This document shows, piece after piece, positions 25,101-34,092 of a stretch of DNA of 64,000 bases; within the stretch, counting starts at the first letter, position 1, and every line of letters starts with the position of its first letter. The stretch comes from Spartobacteria bacterium. GTDB lineage: Bacteria; Verrucomicrobiota; Verrucomicrobiia; Chthoniobacterales; UBA10450. Location of the stretch: contig PLCN01000007.1 in assembly GCA_003134785.1 (NCBI GenBank), positions 1 to 64,000 of the forward strand. Reading direction: 5' to 3'. The notes under the pieces were generated by a model. It did not search any database, had not been told where the DNA came from, and saw only the letters and a program-made list of their open reading frames with translations. Both the position numbers and the translations under genes were made by a program.

Positions 25101-28100
25101 TCAAGGGCCTGGCTTTGGCACCCGATTCGGATAGGGCGGAACCGGAGGCAGATCGTACCGCTTGGTCTTGAGCTCCAGCTGGATCTCCTCGATCGCTTTG
25201 TCGAGCTGTTGGTCTTCGCCTTTGAACTCTTTCGCAGGATCGTTATCCACCACGATGTCGGGATCCACGCCGTGGCCTTCAATGACCCAGCCTTTGCCAT
25301 CTTTCGAGTAAGGCGCGAACTCAGGCCGGAAAAGCTGACCGCCATCGGTGAGCGGAAGCGGGTTGCGAATGCCTACGACACCGCCCCAGGTCCGTTTGCC
25401 AATGAGTTTGCCGAGACCCATCGCCTTGAAACGATAAGGAAAGATATCGCCGTCGGAGGCGGAAAATTCGTTACACAAAGCCACCATGGGACCCACGAAG
25501 GTCTGCGCTGGATTTGTTTGCGGCGTGCCGTTGCGCGCGATCTCGATCATGACCAGTGCGCGCCGCAGCCGCTCGATCACCAGTGGTGAAACAAAGCCAC
25601 CGCCATTGCCACGCACATCGACGATGAGCGCCTTCTTCTTGATTTGCGGGAAGTATTGCTTGGTGAATTCATTCAACCCAGGCTGGCCCATATCGGGAAT
25701 ATGAATGTACCCCACCTCGCCGTTGGTCTTCTTGCTGACTTCGTCGACGTTCTTCTGCACCCAGGCCTTGTAATAAAGCGGCGATTCATCCGCGATCGGC
25801 ACAACGGTAACGTCGCGCGCGCCGTCATCAGCCGGCTTGGAGTTAACCCGCAGGATGACCTGCTTGTCCGCGGTGCCGATAAGCGCTTCGAAAAGGTTCG
25901 GCAAGGTCGAAACTGGAATACCGTTGACCGCCAGGATGTAATCGCCGGACTTAACGTTTACGCCGATAGCGGTAAGCGGGGACCGCGCGTGCTTGTTCCA
26001 GTTCTCACCCGGAAGAATCCGCTCAATCTTGTAAGCCTTCGTCGCCGGGTCGCGGGATAGCTCCGCTCCGAGAAGACCCAGCTTGATGCGCGGAGTCTCA
26101 GGGCGCTCGCCTCCGCCGGTATAGGCATGGCCATTGTTCAGCTCGGCAATAAGCTCGCCGATGAGATAAGTCAGATCGTTGCGGTGATTCACGAAGGGCA
26201 GCAGCGCGGCATACTTATCATGCATCGCCTTCCAATCGACGCCGTTCATGTTCGGCGCGTAAAAGAAATCGCGCATGTGTCGCCAGGCTTCGTTGTAGAT
26301 CTGGGTCCACTCAGCGTGCCGGTCGAGGTGCATGTCGAGGCCCGCTAACTTAAGCTCATGGTCCTTGGTCTCTAGCTTGTCCTTGGGCAAATCGATGATG
26401 GCGTAATCCTTCTTGATCTTGACCAGCATCTTCTTGCCGTCGGCCGTGATCTCGTAAGTGTTAACGTCGCCCAGCGTCGTCTCTTTCCTGTCTTCGAGGC
26501 TATAGACGCAGAGATGCCATTTGCGATCTCTGCCGTCTCCGTCATCGTCGTCGCCATCAGCCTGATCGTCACCCACAGTGCGGCGGAGATAGAAGATCCG
26601 GCCATCAACCAGTCGAAGGTTACTATAGTTACCGGGCGGGATTTCCAAGGCGGAGAGCCGGTCTTGAATGCCATCGAGGTCCACCTTAACGGTAACCGTC
26701 TTCTTCGCATCTTTGTCCTTGTCCTTATCGTCGGCGCTCTTCTTGTCGTTAGTCTTCTTCTCGTCGGCTTTCTTAGCTGAATCCTTCTTATCGGAATCCT
26801 TCTTGTCTGCGTCCTTATCCTTGTCTTTGTCCTTGTCCTTCTTCTTACCGACTTCGTCGCTGCGCGGCCCCAGCGGCGCTTCCGTGTCCTTGGCGAGCGT
26901 GACGAGATAAACCCGCTCGAGATCACGATAGACGTTCGAGAAATCTGTCTGTCCGAAGATCGGCTTGAAATCACGACTCGAGGTAAGCATGAGATACTTT
27001 CCGTCGTCGCTGAAAGTAGCATTGTCGGCCGAATACCAATCGTCAGTTACAGCCGTAGTTTTCTTATCCGCCGTGGAGAAGAGATATACTTTGTCGCCGC
27101 CATTGTCCTCCGGCCGCGACCAGGCGACCCACTGGCTGTCGGGCGACCAATCATAACCGTTGATCTCGCCATACTTATCCTGGTCGACCTGCGTAACTGC
27201 TTTGCTCGCAACATCGACATAGCGGAGCCGCTGCAAACGATCGCTCCAAAGCAGCTTCTTGCTATCGGGCGACCAGATGGCTTGGTAATAGTAGGTGTCG
27301 GCGTTGCTCGTTACCTGCTGCGGCTGGCCTTTGCCATCCTGGGAGCGGACGTACAGCTCGTTCTCGCCGGTCGCGTCGGAGTTGTAAGCGATCCATTTGC
27401 CGTCCGGCGACCAAACCGCGTCTCGCTCATGTGCATTCGAGGTCCTGGTCAGATTTCGCGCGGTGCCGTCTTTCATCGGCACGGAAAAAAGATCGCCGCG
27501 CGCCACCGCGATGACCCGCTGCGCGTCCGGCGCGGTGCTGACTGACTGAATGTTTTTTGAAGCGTCGATGAAGGCGGACCGGCCGGAAGCGAAATCTTCC
27601 TTGATTTCGATCGGCACCGGCGCCGCCTTGCCGCTGGCGAGATCGTAACGCCAGATGTAGCCCGCCTGTTCGAAGACAATCGATTCCTTGCCGATCGAGG
27701 GGAACTTAATGTCGTAATCCTTGAAGCTCGTGAGTTGCTTCGTGTCCTTGCCGGCCAGGTCGATCGAGAAAAGATTCATCACGCCGGTCCGGTCGGAGGC
27801 AAAATAGATGCGGTTATCCGGTCCCCACATCGGGCAAATGTCCTGCGCCTCGTTGTTGGTCAGGTTTGTGGTCGTGCCGGTTTTGAAATCATAGATCCAG
27901 ACATCGTCCGCCATGCCCCCGCGATAATGTTTCCAGGTGCGGAACTCGCGAAAGACGCGGTTGAAGGCCATCTTGGAATCATCGGGCGAGAAGGAAGCGA
28001 AACCGCCGCGCGGCAGAGGCAATTGTTGCGGCAGATCGCCGTCGAGTCCGACCGTGTAGAGTTCGCCGAGGAAGGAATTGAACATCTTCATTCGCGAGCG

Positions 28101-28529
28101 GAAAACCACGAGCGGCTTCGTGTTTTCCCACGTCATCACGATGTTGTTCGGGCCCATCCGGTCCGAGATATCGTCGCGGCCGAGAGTGGCCGTGGTGGTA
28201 AGACGCTTCGGCTCGCCGCCTTCGCCAGGCATCAGGTAGACCTCGGTGTTGCCGTCGTATTGCGAAGTGAACGCGAGCTGTGTTCCGTCCGCTGAGAAGC
28301 GGGGAAACGAGCTGTAGCCCGGGCCGCTGGTCAAGCGTCGCGCGGTGCCGCCATCTTTGTGGATGGTGTAAAGCTCGCCCGCATAGCAAAAGACGATTTG
28401 CCGGTCGTTGGTGGCCGGAAAGCGGAGAAGGCGCGTGGTGTTGGGCAGGTTTTGAGCGAAAGCGGAAGAATTGATCACGAGCAGGAGGACGAACGCGAGC
28501 ACGAGGCGGAGAGGTGAAATAATTCGCAT
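25101..28529 (-). CDS. Tricorn-like S41 peptidase (beta-propeller, PDZ, catalytic domain), exported
   Basis: 1142 aa with signal peptide (LVLAFVLLLVINSSAFAQ). The first 550 residues are TolB/PD40-type beta-propeller blades (GPGYSSFPRFSADGTQLAF, DAVWSPDGKWIAYNS). An unusual Lys/Asp-rich linker follows (about 556-612, many KDKDKD repeats). Next come the tricorn C1 region with H801 (LNNGHAYTGGG), a PDZ domain (about 835-900, VKSGDYILAVNGIPV) and the S41 core: GNGGGFVSP and SASDGD with catalytic-position Ser1025, then KRTWGGVVG. In archaeal tricorn a Ser precedes the catalytic His; here it is Gly800. It probably degrades peptides in the periplasm. Divergent from ggt. Confidence 0.88.
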   Translation of the reverse strand: MRIISPLRLVLAFVLLLVINSSAFAQNLPNTTRLLRFPATNDRQIVFCYAGELYTIHKDGGTARRLTSGPGYSSFPRFSADGTQLAFTSQYDGNTEVYLMPGEGGEPKRLTTTATLGRDDISDRMGPNNIVMTWENTKPLVVFRSRMKMFNSFLGELYTVGLDGDLPQQLPLPRGGFASFSPDDSKMAFNRVFREFRTWKHYRGGMADDVWIYDFKTGTTTNLTNNEAQDICPMWGPDNRIYFASDRTGVMNLFSIDLAGKDTKQLTSFKDYDIKFPSIGKESIVFEQAGYIWRYDLASGKAAPVPIEIKEDFASGRSAFIDASKNIQSVSTAPDAQRVIAVARGDLFSVPMKDGTARNLTRTSNAHERDAVWSPDGKWIAYNSDATGENELYVRSQDGKGQPQQVTSNADTYYYQAIWSPDSKKLLWSDRLQRLRYVDVASKAVTQVDQDKYGEINGYDWSPDSQWVAWSRPEDNGGDKVYLFSTADKKTTAVTDDWYSADNATFSDDGKYLMLTSSRDFKPIFGQTDFSNVYRDLERVYLVTLAKDTEAPLGPRSDEVGKKKDKDKDKDKDADKKDSDKKDSAKKADEKKTNDKKSADDKDKDKDAKKTVTVKVDLDGIQDRLSALEIPPGNYSNLRLVDGRIFYLRRTVGDDQADGDDDDGDGRDRKWHLCVYSLEDRKETTLGDVNTYEITADGKKMLVKIKKDYAIIDLPKDKLETKDHELKLAGLDMHLDRHAEWTQIYNEAWRHMRDFFYAPNMNGVDWKAMHDKYAALLPFVNHRNDLTYLIGELIAELNNGHAYTGGGERPETPRIKLGLLGAELSRDPATKAYKIERILPGENWNKHARSPLTAIGVNVKSGDYILAVNGIPVSTLPNLFEALIGTADKQVILRVNSKPADDGARDVTVVPIADESPLYYKAWVQKNVDEVSKKTNGEVGYIHIPDMGQPGLNEFTKQYFPQIKKKALIVDVRGNGGGFVSPLVIERLRRALVMIEIARNGTPQTNPAQTFVGPMVALCNEFSASDGDIFPYRFKAMGLGKLIGKRTWGGVVGIRNPLPLTDGGQLFRPEFAPYSKDGKGWVIEGHGVDPDIVVDNDPAKEFKGEDQQLDKAIEEIQLELKTKRYDLPPVPPYPNRVPKPGP

Positions 28530-28600
28530 AATGGATGAGCAATTAAGCTGCGTTCGAATGGAGCGAGTGCAACGGGAAAGTAGGGTGAAAGGGAAGAGAC

Positions 28601-28669
28601 TTTGGTAGGGCGAGACTCTGTCGAGCCGAATCCACGCAAGACGGCTCGACAGAATCTCGCCCTACCAAA
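28601..28669. repeat. Palindromic element B1
   Basis: TTTGGTAGGGCGAGACTCTGTCGAGCCG and its inverse, with a 13-bp loop, in the divergent gap between the tricorn-like gene and ggt. Family members at 32841-32930 and 35621-35702. Confidence 0.9.
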
Positions 28670-28727
28670 GCGGATTGACGCTGGCGTGCCATCTTGGAAA
28701 CGGGCAGGCTGAGCCACGCGGAGAATC

Positions 28728-30431
28728 ATGAAGCTCAAATTCTTTCTCCTTTTCCTGTGCGTCTCTGTCGGCACGGCGGGCGCGGCGTGGCGCGATCCAG
28801 TTCGTGCGCCGCACGGCATGGTGGCATCGACTGACCGTATCGCTTCGCAGATCGGCGTGGAGGTGATGAAACGCGGCGGCAATGCGGTGGACGCTTCGGT
28901 GGCGGTGGCTTTCGCTCTGGCGGTGACGTATCCGGCCGCGGGCAATCTCGGCGGCGGTGGCTTCCTGCTGCTGCGACGCCATGATGGAAGCACGACCGCG
29001 ATCGATTATCGGGAAACGGCTCCGGCGGCAGCGACGCGCGATATGTTTCTCCTTCCGAATGGGGACAAAATCAAGGGTGACGGCTCGTCCACGATCGGCT
29101 ATCGCGCCGCCGGCGTGCCAGGAACGGTGGCGGGAATGGCTTTCGCCTTGAAGCAGTATGGATCCGGAAAGCTGAGCTGGTCGCAGTTGCTCGAGCCAGC
29201 GAGAAAATTAGCCGCCGAAGGATTCGTAGTAACGCATCGCTTGGAAGGAATGCTGCAGGACAATCAATCATTGCTCTCGCCCTACGCGGATAGCCGCCGC
29301 ATCTTTCTGCGCGACGGAAAGCTCTATCGCGAGGGAGAACTCCTGCGCCAACCCGATTTAGCAGCGACGCTTGGGCGCCTGCAGAAGAAAGGTCCGCGCG
29401 AATTCTATGAAGGTGAGACGGCGCGCCTCCTCGCGGATGATATGCAACGGCATGGCGGTTTGATAAGCCGCGATGACCTGAGGCGCTACACCCCGAAGGA
29501 ACGCGAGCCGCTGCGGGGGAGTTATCGCGGTTTTGAAATCATTTCGATGCCACCTCCTTCGTCCGGCGGCGCCGTCCTGATCGAGATGCTCAACATTCTC
29601 GAAGGATTCGACCTTAAGAAGCTCAACCCGCTTTCTTCCGACTACTATCATCTTCTTATCGAAGCGATGCGGCGGGCTTATGCCGATCGCGCGGAATACA
29701 TGGGCGACACCGATTTCGTCCGCGTGCCGATCAGTGGCCTGATCGACAAAGCCTATGCCGAGCGGCAACGAAGCTCGATTAACCTCGAGCGTGCGTCAGC
29801 CAGCAGCGAGATCAGCGCCGGCAAACCGGCGGGTTACGAAGCGACCCAAACCACCCACTTCACAGTGGTGGATGCCCAAGGCAATGCCGTCGCTAACACC
29901 TATACCTTGAATGGCTGGTTTGGCTCGGGCGTCGTCGCCAAAGGAACCGGGTTCTTGCTCAACAACGAGATGGACGACTTCACGACCAAGGCGGGCGCGC
30001 CCAATCTTTACGGCGTGGTCCAAAGCGAGCGGAACGCGGTGGCTCCGCAGAAACGGCCGCTCTCCTCCATGACGCCAACTTTCGTCCTGCGCCAAGACGG
30101 CAGTCTCTTCTTCACCGTCGGCAGCCCGGGCGGCACCACGATCACCAACACGGTCCTGCAGGTCATCTGCAATGTCATCGATCACGACATGAATCTGCAG
30201 CAGGCGATCGACGCCCCGCACATCCATCACCAATGGCTGCCGGACGAGGTGGTTTATGAGCCGCTGGGATTGTCGGACGACACCCGGCGAGCGCTCGAAG
30301 CGCGCGGTCACACGTTCACAACCAAGCCAGAGAATATGAGCGACGCGCAGGGGATAATGATCGAGGAAAAAACTGGTGTCCGTCTCGGCGCGAGCGATGC
30401 CCGATATGATGGTGCGGCGGTTGGGTATTGA
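28728..30431 (+). CDS. ggt: Gamma-glutamyltransferase, periplasmic
   Basis: 567 aa, the usual length for the proenzyme. Signal peptide MKLKFFLLFLCVSVGTAGA, then RAPHGMVASTDRIASQIGVEVM and GGNAVDASVAVAFAL, the family N-terminus. The autocleavage and catalytic Thr is T375 in QTTHFTVVDAQGN, followed by GSPGGTTITNTVLQV for the oxyanion region. The enzyme cleaves gamma-glutamyl bonds of glutathione and related peptides, or transfers the glutamyl group to amino acids. With an APC permease and the 5-oxoprolinase genes within 10 kb it fits extracellular glutathione/gamma-glutamyl peptide salvage. It starts 58 bp after element B1. Confidence 0.93.
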   Translation: MKLKFFLLFLCVSVGTAGAAWRDPVRAPHGMVASTDRIASQIGVEVMKRGGNAVDASVAVAFALAVTYPAAGNLGGGGFLLLRRHDGSTTAIDYRETAPAAATRDMFLLPNGDKIKGDGSSTIGYRAAGVPGTVAGMAFALKQYGSGKLSWSQLLEPARKLAAEGFVVTHRLEGMLQDNQSLLSPYADSRRIFLRDGKLYREGELLRQPDLAATLGRLQKKGPREFYEGETARLLADDMQRHGGLISRDDLRRYTPKEREPLRGSYRGFEIISMPPPSSGGAVLIEMLNILEGFDLKKLNPLSSDYYHLLIEAMRRAYADRAEYMGDTDFVRVPISGLIDKAYAERQRSSINLERASASSEISAGKPAGYEATQTTHFTVVDAQGNAVANTYTLNGWFGSGVVAKGTGFLLNNEMDDFTTKAGAPNLYGVVQSERNAVAPQKRPLSSMTPTFVLRQDGSLFFTVGSPGGTTITNTVLQVICNVIDHDMNLQQAIDAPHIHHQWLPDEVVYEPLGLSDDTRRALEARGHTFTTKPENMSDAQGIMIEEKTGVRLGASDARYDGAAVGY

Positions 30432-30534
30432 TCGAACGTGAGACATGAAAGGTGAAAAGAACCGGCGAACCGACAACCGATAACCGATAACGCGCCCTTG
30501 ACGGCGCGAGAGGAACCGCAGAGCTTCAGTGTCG

Positions 30535-31404
30535 ATGCGAAAATTACTCATACTCACGCTTCTTTTCGTCCCGCTTGTCCTTCAAGGGGAGACTCCTGCG
30601 ATGCCGAAAGACAAGGAGCTGAAGGCGCTCGTGTTCGATTCGCTCTTCGCCTTCAACAAAGGGGTCCAGGAGAAGAGCTTCGCTACTTTTCACAAGGAGC
30701 GGCTCTCATCGCCCTTTCGCGAGCAATACTCTCTCGAGAAATTCACCGCGACATTTCAAGTCTTCCTCGACAAGGGCTACGACATCTCGAACATAGCCAA
30801 GTCAGAACCGGTGTTCGATGCCCCCCCGGCGATCAACGACGACGGCGTTCTCGTTCTCAAAGGTCATTATCCCACCCGACCCAACACGGTCACCTTCGAG
30901 CTCAAGTATGTTTATGAGTCGTCTGCCTGGAAAATCCTGGCGATCGACGTGCGCGTGGTTCCATTCGTGGAGAACACGGGCCTGGTGCCCACCAACAAGG
31001 AACTAAAGAAGCTGGCACTCGATTCTCTTCTCCTCTTCAACGTGGCCGTTCAAACAAAGGACTTCGAAAAGTTTTACGACAAGACCGCAAAGGTCTGGCA
31101 AAAGGAGACTACTCCCGAAAAGCTGCTCGAGATCTTCCAGTCCTTTATCGACAAGGAAATCAACCTTGCGCCCATCGCCAGGCTGGATCCGACCTTCAAC
31201 GGCGCTCCCGCCATAAACGAAGACGGCTTTCTGGTGATAAAAGGGTTCTACCCGACGCAGCCGAGCAAGGTCTCCTTCGAACTCAAGTATGCCGATGAGA
31301 ACGAGAGCTGGAAGCTCGTGGGAATAAACGTCCAGGTGAAACCGACCGCGGATAAGTCCGATAAGAAGGACAAAGAAGACAAGAAGGACGACGACGACGA
31401 GTAG
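30535..31404 (+). CDS. Exported protein with internal duplication and Lys/Asp tail
   Basis: 289 aa from ATG 30535 (GTG 30529 is an alternative). Signal peptide MRKLLILTLLFVPLVLQG. Two homologous repeats of about 120 residues follow. Each runs KxLxLDSLLxFNxxVQxKxFxxF, then DPxFxxxPAINxDGxLVxKGxYPTxPxxVxFELKY and W K.xxIxVxVxP. The pattern resembles NTF2-like or DUF3887-like domains in tandem. The C-terminus is an extreme Lys/Asp tail (KSDKKDKEDKKDDDDE), a composition also seen in the linker of the tricorn-like protein. Function unknown; located periplasmically or outside. Confidence 0.7.
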   Translation: MRKLLILTLLFVPLVLQGETPAMPKDKELKALVFDSLFAFNKGVQEKSFATFHKERLSSPFREQYSLEKFTATFQVFLDKGYDISNIAKSEPVFDAPPAINDDGVLVLKGHYPTRPNTVTFELKYVYESSAWKILAIDVRVVPFVENTGLVPTNKELKKLALDSLLLFNVAVQTKDFEKFYDKTAKVWQKETTPEKLLEIFQSFIDKEINLAPIARLDPTFNGAPAINEDGFLVIKGFYPTQPSKVSFELKYADENESWKLVGINVQVKPTADKSDKKDKEDKKDDDDE

Positions 31405-31414
31405 AAGATCTGCC

Positions 31415-31494
31415 CTGTAGCCGCTTCGCTATGCGAAGCGTGAGAGAAGACTAGTCTGCAACCCGGCGCGCCACCCACAGGGCGACGGCTACAG
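31415..31494. repeat. Palindromic element A3
   Basis: CTGTAGCCGCTTCGCTATGCGAAGCG at the left, CACAGGGCGACGGCTACAG at the right; between convergent genes. Confidence 0.85.
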
Positions 31495-31506
31495 GCAGCT
31501 CCAACG

Positions 31507-32379
31507 TCATAAAGGGGCCGGTTCCGTCTCGTGGAGGCGGCCGTAGTCAACCGTAAGTCTCCCCTCGCCCGTCTCGGTGTAGATCTCGACGAAACGTTCG
31601 CCGAAACGAAAATCGCGCCAGGAATAATCCCTCTGAGTCTGCACGGTAGCCTGGATCACGGTCTCGATTCCAACGACCGATACCACCAGCCGCGAATCAG
31701 ACTCCTGCAATGACTCGGCGGTCATGCCGTAAAGCGGACTCTTTTCATCGATCGTGTGCCGCAGCGTTAGCGCCACGGGAAATGTAATGATGTGATCGAA
31801 ATGAAGTTTGAGTGAGTAGAAGCGGCGAAACGTCTCTCCTTCTTTAATCTGTTCGTCCCGCATGAACATGATCTTGAACTCGGCCTCGGCCATGCCGTAA
31901 TGCCTTAGGTTCGCCACCCTCAGCATCAGGGTAGGGCGACCGTCAAATGGAGCTATCACCACGGTTCTAGTGAATTCAATGCGAGCTGTCGGGCGCGAGA
32001 ACCGGACAAAAATCAAGCCAGTCATGACCGCCAGCCCGAACATTCCGACCATAATCTCGACTGTCGTGAGAATGTTCCCATAAAGAGTGGTGGGATACAT
32101 GTGTCCGTAGCCGACCGTGGCCAGAGTCTGCACGCTAAAGAAGAAAGCGGCCGAGAAAGAGCCGCGCGGCATTTCGGCGATAGAGTTGGGCGCGAGTTCA
32201 TATAAGAACGCGAAGATGACATTTAGCGCGAGGTAGGCACTGGAGATGAGGGCGGCAAACTGTGGCCAGCTCAAAGACAGAATCCAATGGTAAGCGTCCC
32301 GCCACTCCCGTTTCCCGGTGTTGATTTTCAGGAACTCGAACTGACCGACATGGACTACGACCCCGGATTTCTTTTTCAT
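31507..32379 (-). CDS. Inward-rectifier-type (KirBac-like) potassium channel
   Basis: 290 aa from ATG 32379; the open extension to 32484 lacks any family residues. A slide-helix region (WRDAYHWILSLSW) is followed by a first membrane helix (about 39-60), a pore helix, the selectivity filter TVGYG (88-92) and a second membrane helix (about 102-125). The cytoplasmic immunoglobulin-like Kir domain begins RPTARIEFTRTVVIAPFDGRPTLMLRVANLR and includes a HTIDEKSPL segment. The match to bacterial Kir channels is strong end to end. It should pass K+ across the inner membrane; gating ligand unknown. Confidence 0.9.
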   Translation of the reverse strand: MKKKSGVVVHVGQFEFLKINTGKREWRDAYHWILSLSWPQFAALISSAYLALNVIFAFLYELAPNSIAEMPRGSFSAAFFFSVQTLATVGYGHMYPTTLYGNILTTVEIMVGMFGLAVMTGLIFVRFSRPTARIEFTRTVVIAPFDGRPTLMLRVANLRHYGMAEAEFKIMFMRDEQIKEGETFRRFYSLKLHFDHIITFPVALTLRHTIDEKSPLYGMTAESLQESDSRLVVSVVGIETVIQATVQTQRDYSWRDFRFGERFVEIYTETGEGRLTVDYGRLHETEPAPL

Positions 32380-32566
32380 GGGAACAAGCGCAAATAGAAA
32401 TGAGAACGGAGAAAGGCGAAAGCAGAATCGTGCGCGAGCGTTTGCGCAATGGGCCGGCCAAGCGCCCCCGCCCCTCACTCCCAAGTTGCGCTTGTTTCCG
32501 AAGCTGTGCTTCGCGAAGTTAGAAGGCCGGTGACCCGTTTACCTGCGATAGTCTTACCAATACATC

Positions 32567-32833
32567 ATGAATTCACCAGACTGCACTCACCTCGATCAGA
32601 TTAAGGATGATGTCGTTCCCAGCGCGAATGGGTGCGAAGAATGTTTGCGCATCGGTTCTACCTGGGTCCACTTGCGGCTCTGTCTGACGTGCGGACATGT
32701 GGGCTGCTGCGACTCGTCACCGAACCGGCATGCGTCAAAACATTTTCACGCCGCCGGCCATCCCATCGTGCGCTCTTTTCAGCCGGGCGAAGATTGGGCG
32801 TGGTGTTACATCGACGAAGTGATGCTGACTTAG
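32567..32833 (+). CDS. UBP-type zinc-finger protein
   Basis: 88 aa made of a single zf-UBP domain. Metal ligands are visible: C6/H8 (DCTHL), C23/C26 (CEEC), C39/C42 (CLTC), C47/C48 (GHVGCCDSS), H55, H59 and H65 (NRHASKHFHAAGHP), with the family ending GEDWAWCYIDE. In eukaryotes the domain binds the free ubiquitin C-terminus; small stand-alone bacterial versions are common and their partner is not known. Preceded by the divergent Kir gene and followed after 7 bp by element B2. Confidence 0.88.
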   Translation: MNSPDCTHLDQIKDDVVPSANGCEECLRIGSTWVHLRLCLTCGHVGCCDSSPNRHASKHFHAAGHPIVRSFQPGEDWAWCYIDEVMLT

Positions 32834-32840
32834 AACCAGA

Positions 32841-32930
32841 TTGGTAGGGCGAGACTCCGTCGAGCCGGGAAAAATCAGGAAGGGATGACAGGGTGCCATG
32901 ACGCGGCTCGACGGAGTCTCGCCCTACCAA
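32841..32930. repeat. Palindromic element B2
   Basis: TTGGTAGGGCGAGACTCCGTCGAGCCG and its inverse, longer loop than B1. The C/T change at one arm position is matched in the other arm (a compensated pair). Confidence 0.9.
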
Positions 32931-33033
32931 GCAAAGGACGCAGAACGATCCTGTTTTTTTTGTTCGACAGGTATGCGCGCGATTGAGTAATACCCGTGAC
33001 AGATCGGGCTGCTGACCGATTTTGCCTAATATC

Positions 33034-33501
33034 ATGTGGACCATGTCACTGCCTTGGTGGGAATTCGTCCTCCGCGGAGTGATCGTTTATTTTTTTCTGA
33101 TCGTGCTGCTGCGCGTGACGGGTAAACGGCAGATCGGACAGATGGCGCCGTTCGATCTCGTGCTCCTCCTGGTTCTAAGTAACGCGGTGCAGAACGCGAT
33201 GAACGGCGGCGATAACTCGATCATTGGGGGAGCGATCTCGGCAGTCAGCTTGGTGGGGACGAACTGGGTGGTGGGCCTCTTGACCTACAAAAGCAAACGT
33301 CTGGAAGCTCTGGTAGAAGGCCGGCCGGAAGTTCTTATCTATAATGGGAAGCTTTTCGAGGAAGCGCTAAAGCACACGAAGATTACCCATCACGAGCTAA
33401 TGACTGCTTTGCGCGCAGCCGGGTGCGCCACCGTGGAAGAAGTTCGAGGCGCCCTGCTGGAAACGGATGGGAGCATCAGCGTGATTCCCAAGGGGAAGTG
33501 A
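33034..33501 (+). CDS. DUF421 (YetF/YcaP-type) membrane protein
   Basis: 155 aa from ATG 33034 (TTG 33022 and ATG 33043 are alternatives). Two to three membrane helices lie at the start (WEFVLRGVIVYFFLIVLLRV; VLLLVLSNAVQ; IISAV...WVVGLL), with the DUF421 hallmark GKRQIGQMAPFDLVLLLVLSN between. A cytoplasmic alpha/beta domain follows (LVEGRPEVLIYNGKLFEEALKHTKITHHELMTALR) and GALLETDGSISVIPK. Known relatives are inner-membrane proteins of unknown biochemical role. Confidence 0.85.
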   Translation: MWTMSLPWWEFVLRGVIVYFFLIVLLRVTGKRQIGQMAPFDLVLLLVLSNAVQNAMNGGDNSIIGGAISAVSLVGTNWVVGLLTYKSKRLEALVEGRPEVLIYNGKLFEEALKHTKITHHELMTALRAAGCATVEEVRGALLETDGSISVIPKGK

Positions 33502-33563
33502 AGCTGATTTTTCGGTAAAACGCTCTCCGCAGTCCTCGCAATCCCCGCGCCGATGCCGCCGCG

Positions 33564-34031
33564 TTAATCGTCGTCGTAGCCGATATGCGCCGTGAAAAGC
33601 TTCACAGACGCCAGCCACGTTCGGAAGAGTTCCTTGACCGCGCCCATGGAAGAACCGCCTTCCAGGTCGAGATCGGCCTCGAGCACCGGATCGCCCTCTT
33701 TGTCGATATAGGCACGCGTGTAGCGCTTATCCCGGTTCCATTCGTTAATCCGGGCAAGAGGGGTCTTATGCTTGAATGAGACGTAAAGTTGCAGGTTTTT
33801 TTTCTTGCTCAGAAGAAGCGTTTTGTAGCCTGCGAGCTGAAAGCGATAAGTCCCCTCCGACACATTGTCGTACTCGATTTTTAACGTCCCGAGGATTCGC
33901 TCGGTATCCGCGTAACTAATTTCTTTGATGACCTTGTCGTCTTGCGCACGCACGAACGGAGCGGACAAAAACAGAGCCGCGCAGCTGAAGGAGACGCCAA
34001 GAACCGGCAGACAGCGGTAACAGGTTTTCAT
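33564..34031 (-). CDS. Exported YbjN-domain protein
   Basis: 155 aa from ATG 34031, which opens a signal peptide (MKTCYRCLPVLGVSFSCAALFLSAPFVRA). The rest is a YbjN/T3SS-chaperone-like alpha+beta domain, with LARINEWNRDKRYTRAYIDKEGDPVLEADLDLEGG and VKELFRTWLASVKLF being family-typical. Cytoplasmic YbjN proteins are regulators or chaperone-like; this one is predicted to be periplasmic, so it may bind a partner there. Same strand as, and 61 bp downstream of, the APC permease. Confidence 0.78.
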   Translation of the reverse strand: MKTCYRCLPVLGVSFSCAALFLSAPFVRAQDDKVIKEISYADTERILGTLKIEYDNVSEGTYRFQLAGYKTLLLSKKKNLQLYVSFKHKTPLARINEWNRDKRYTRAYIDKEGDPVLEADLDLEGGSSMGAVKELFRTWLASVKLFTAHIGYDDD

Positions 34032-34092
34032 GGGACTATTGGCGCGATCTTTGTTCTCCCGTCCCGAGATAGCAAGTGAATTACTTACCTGA

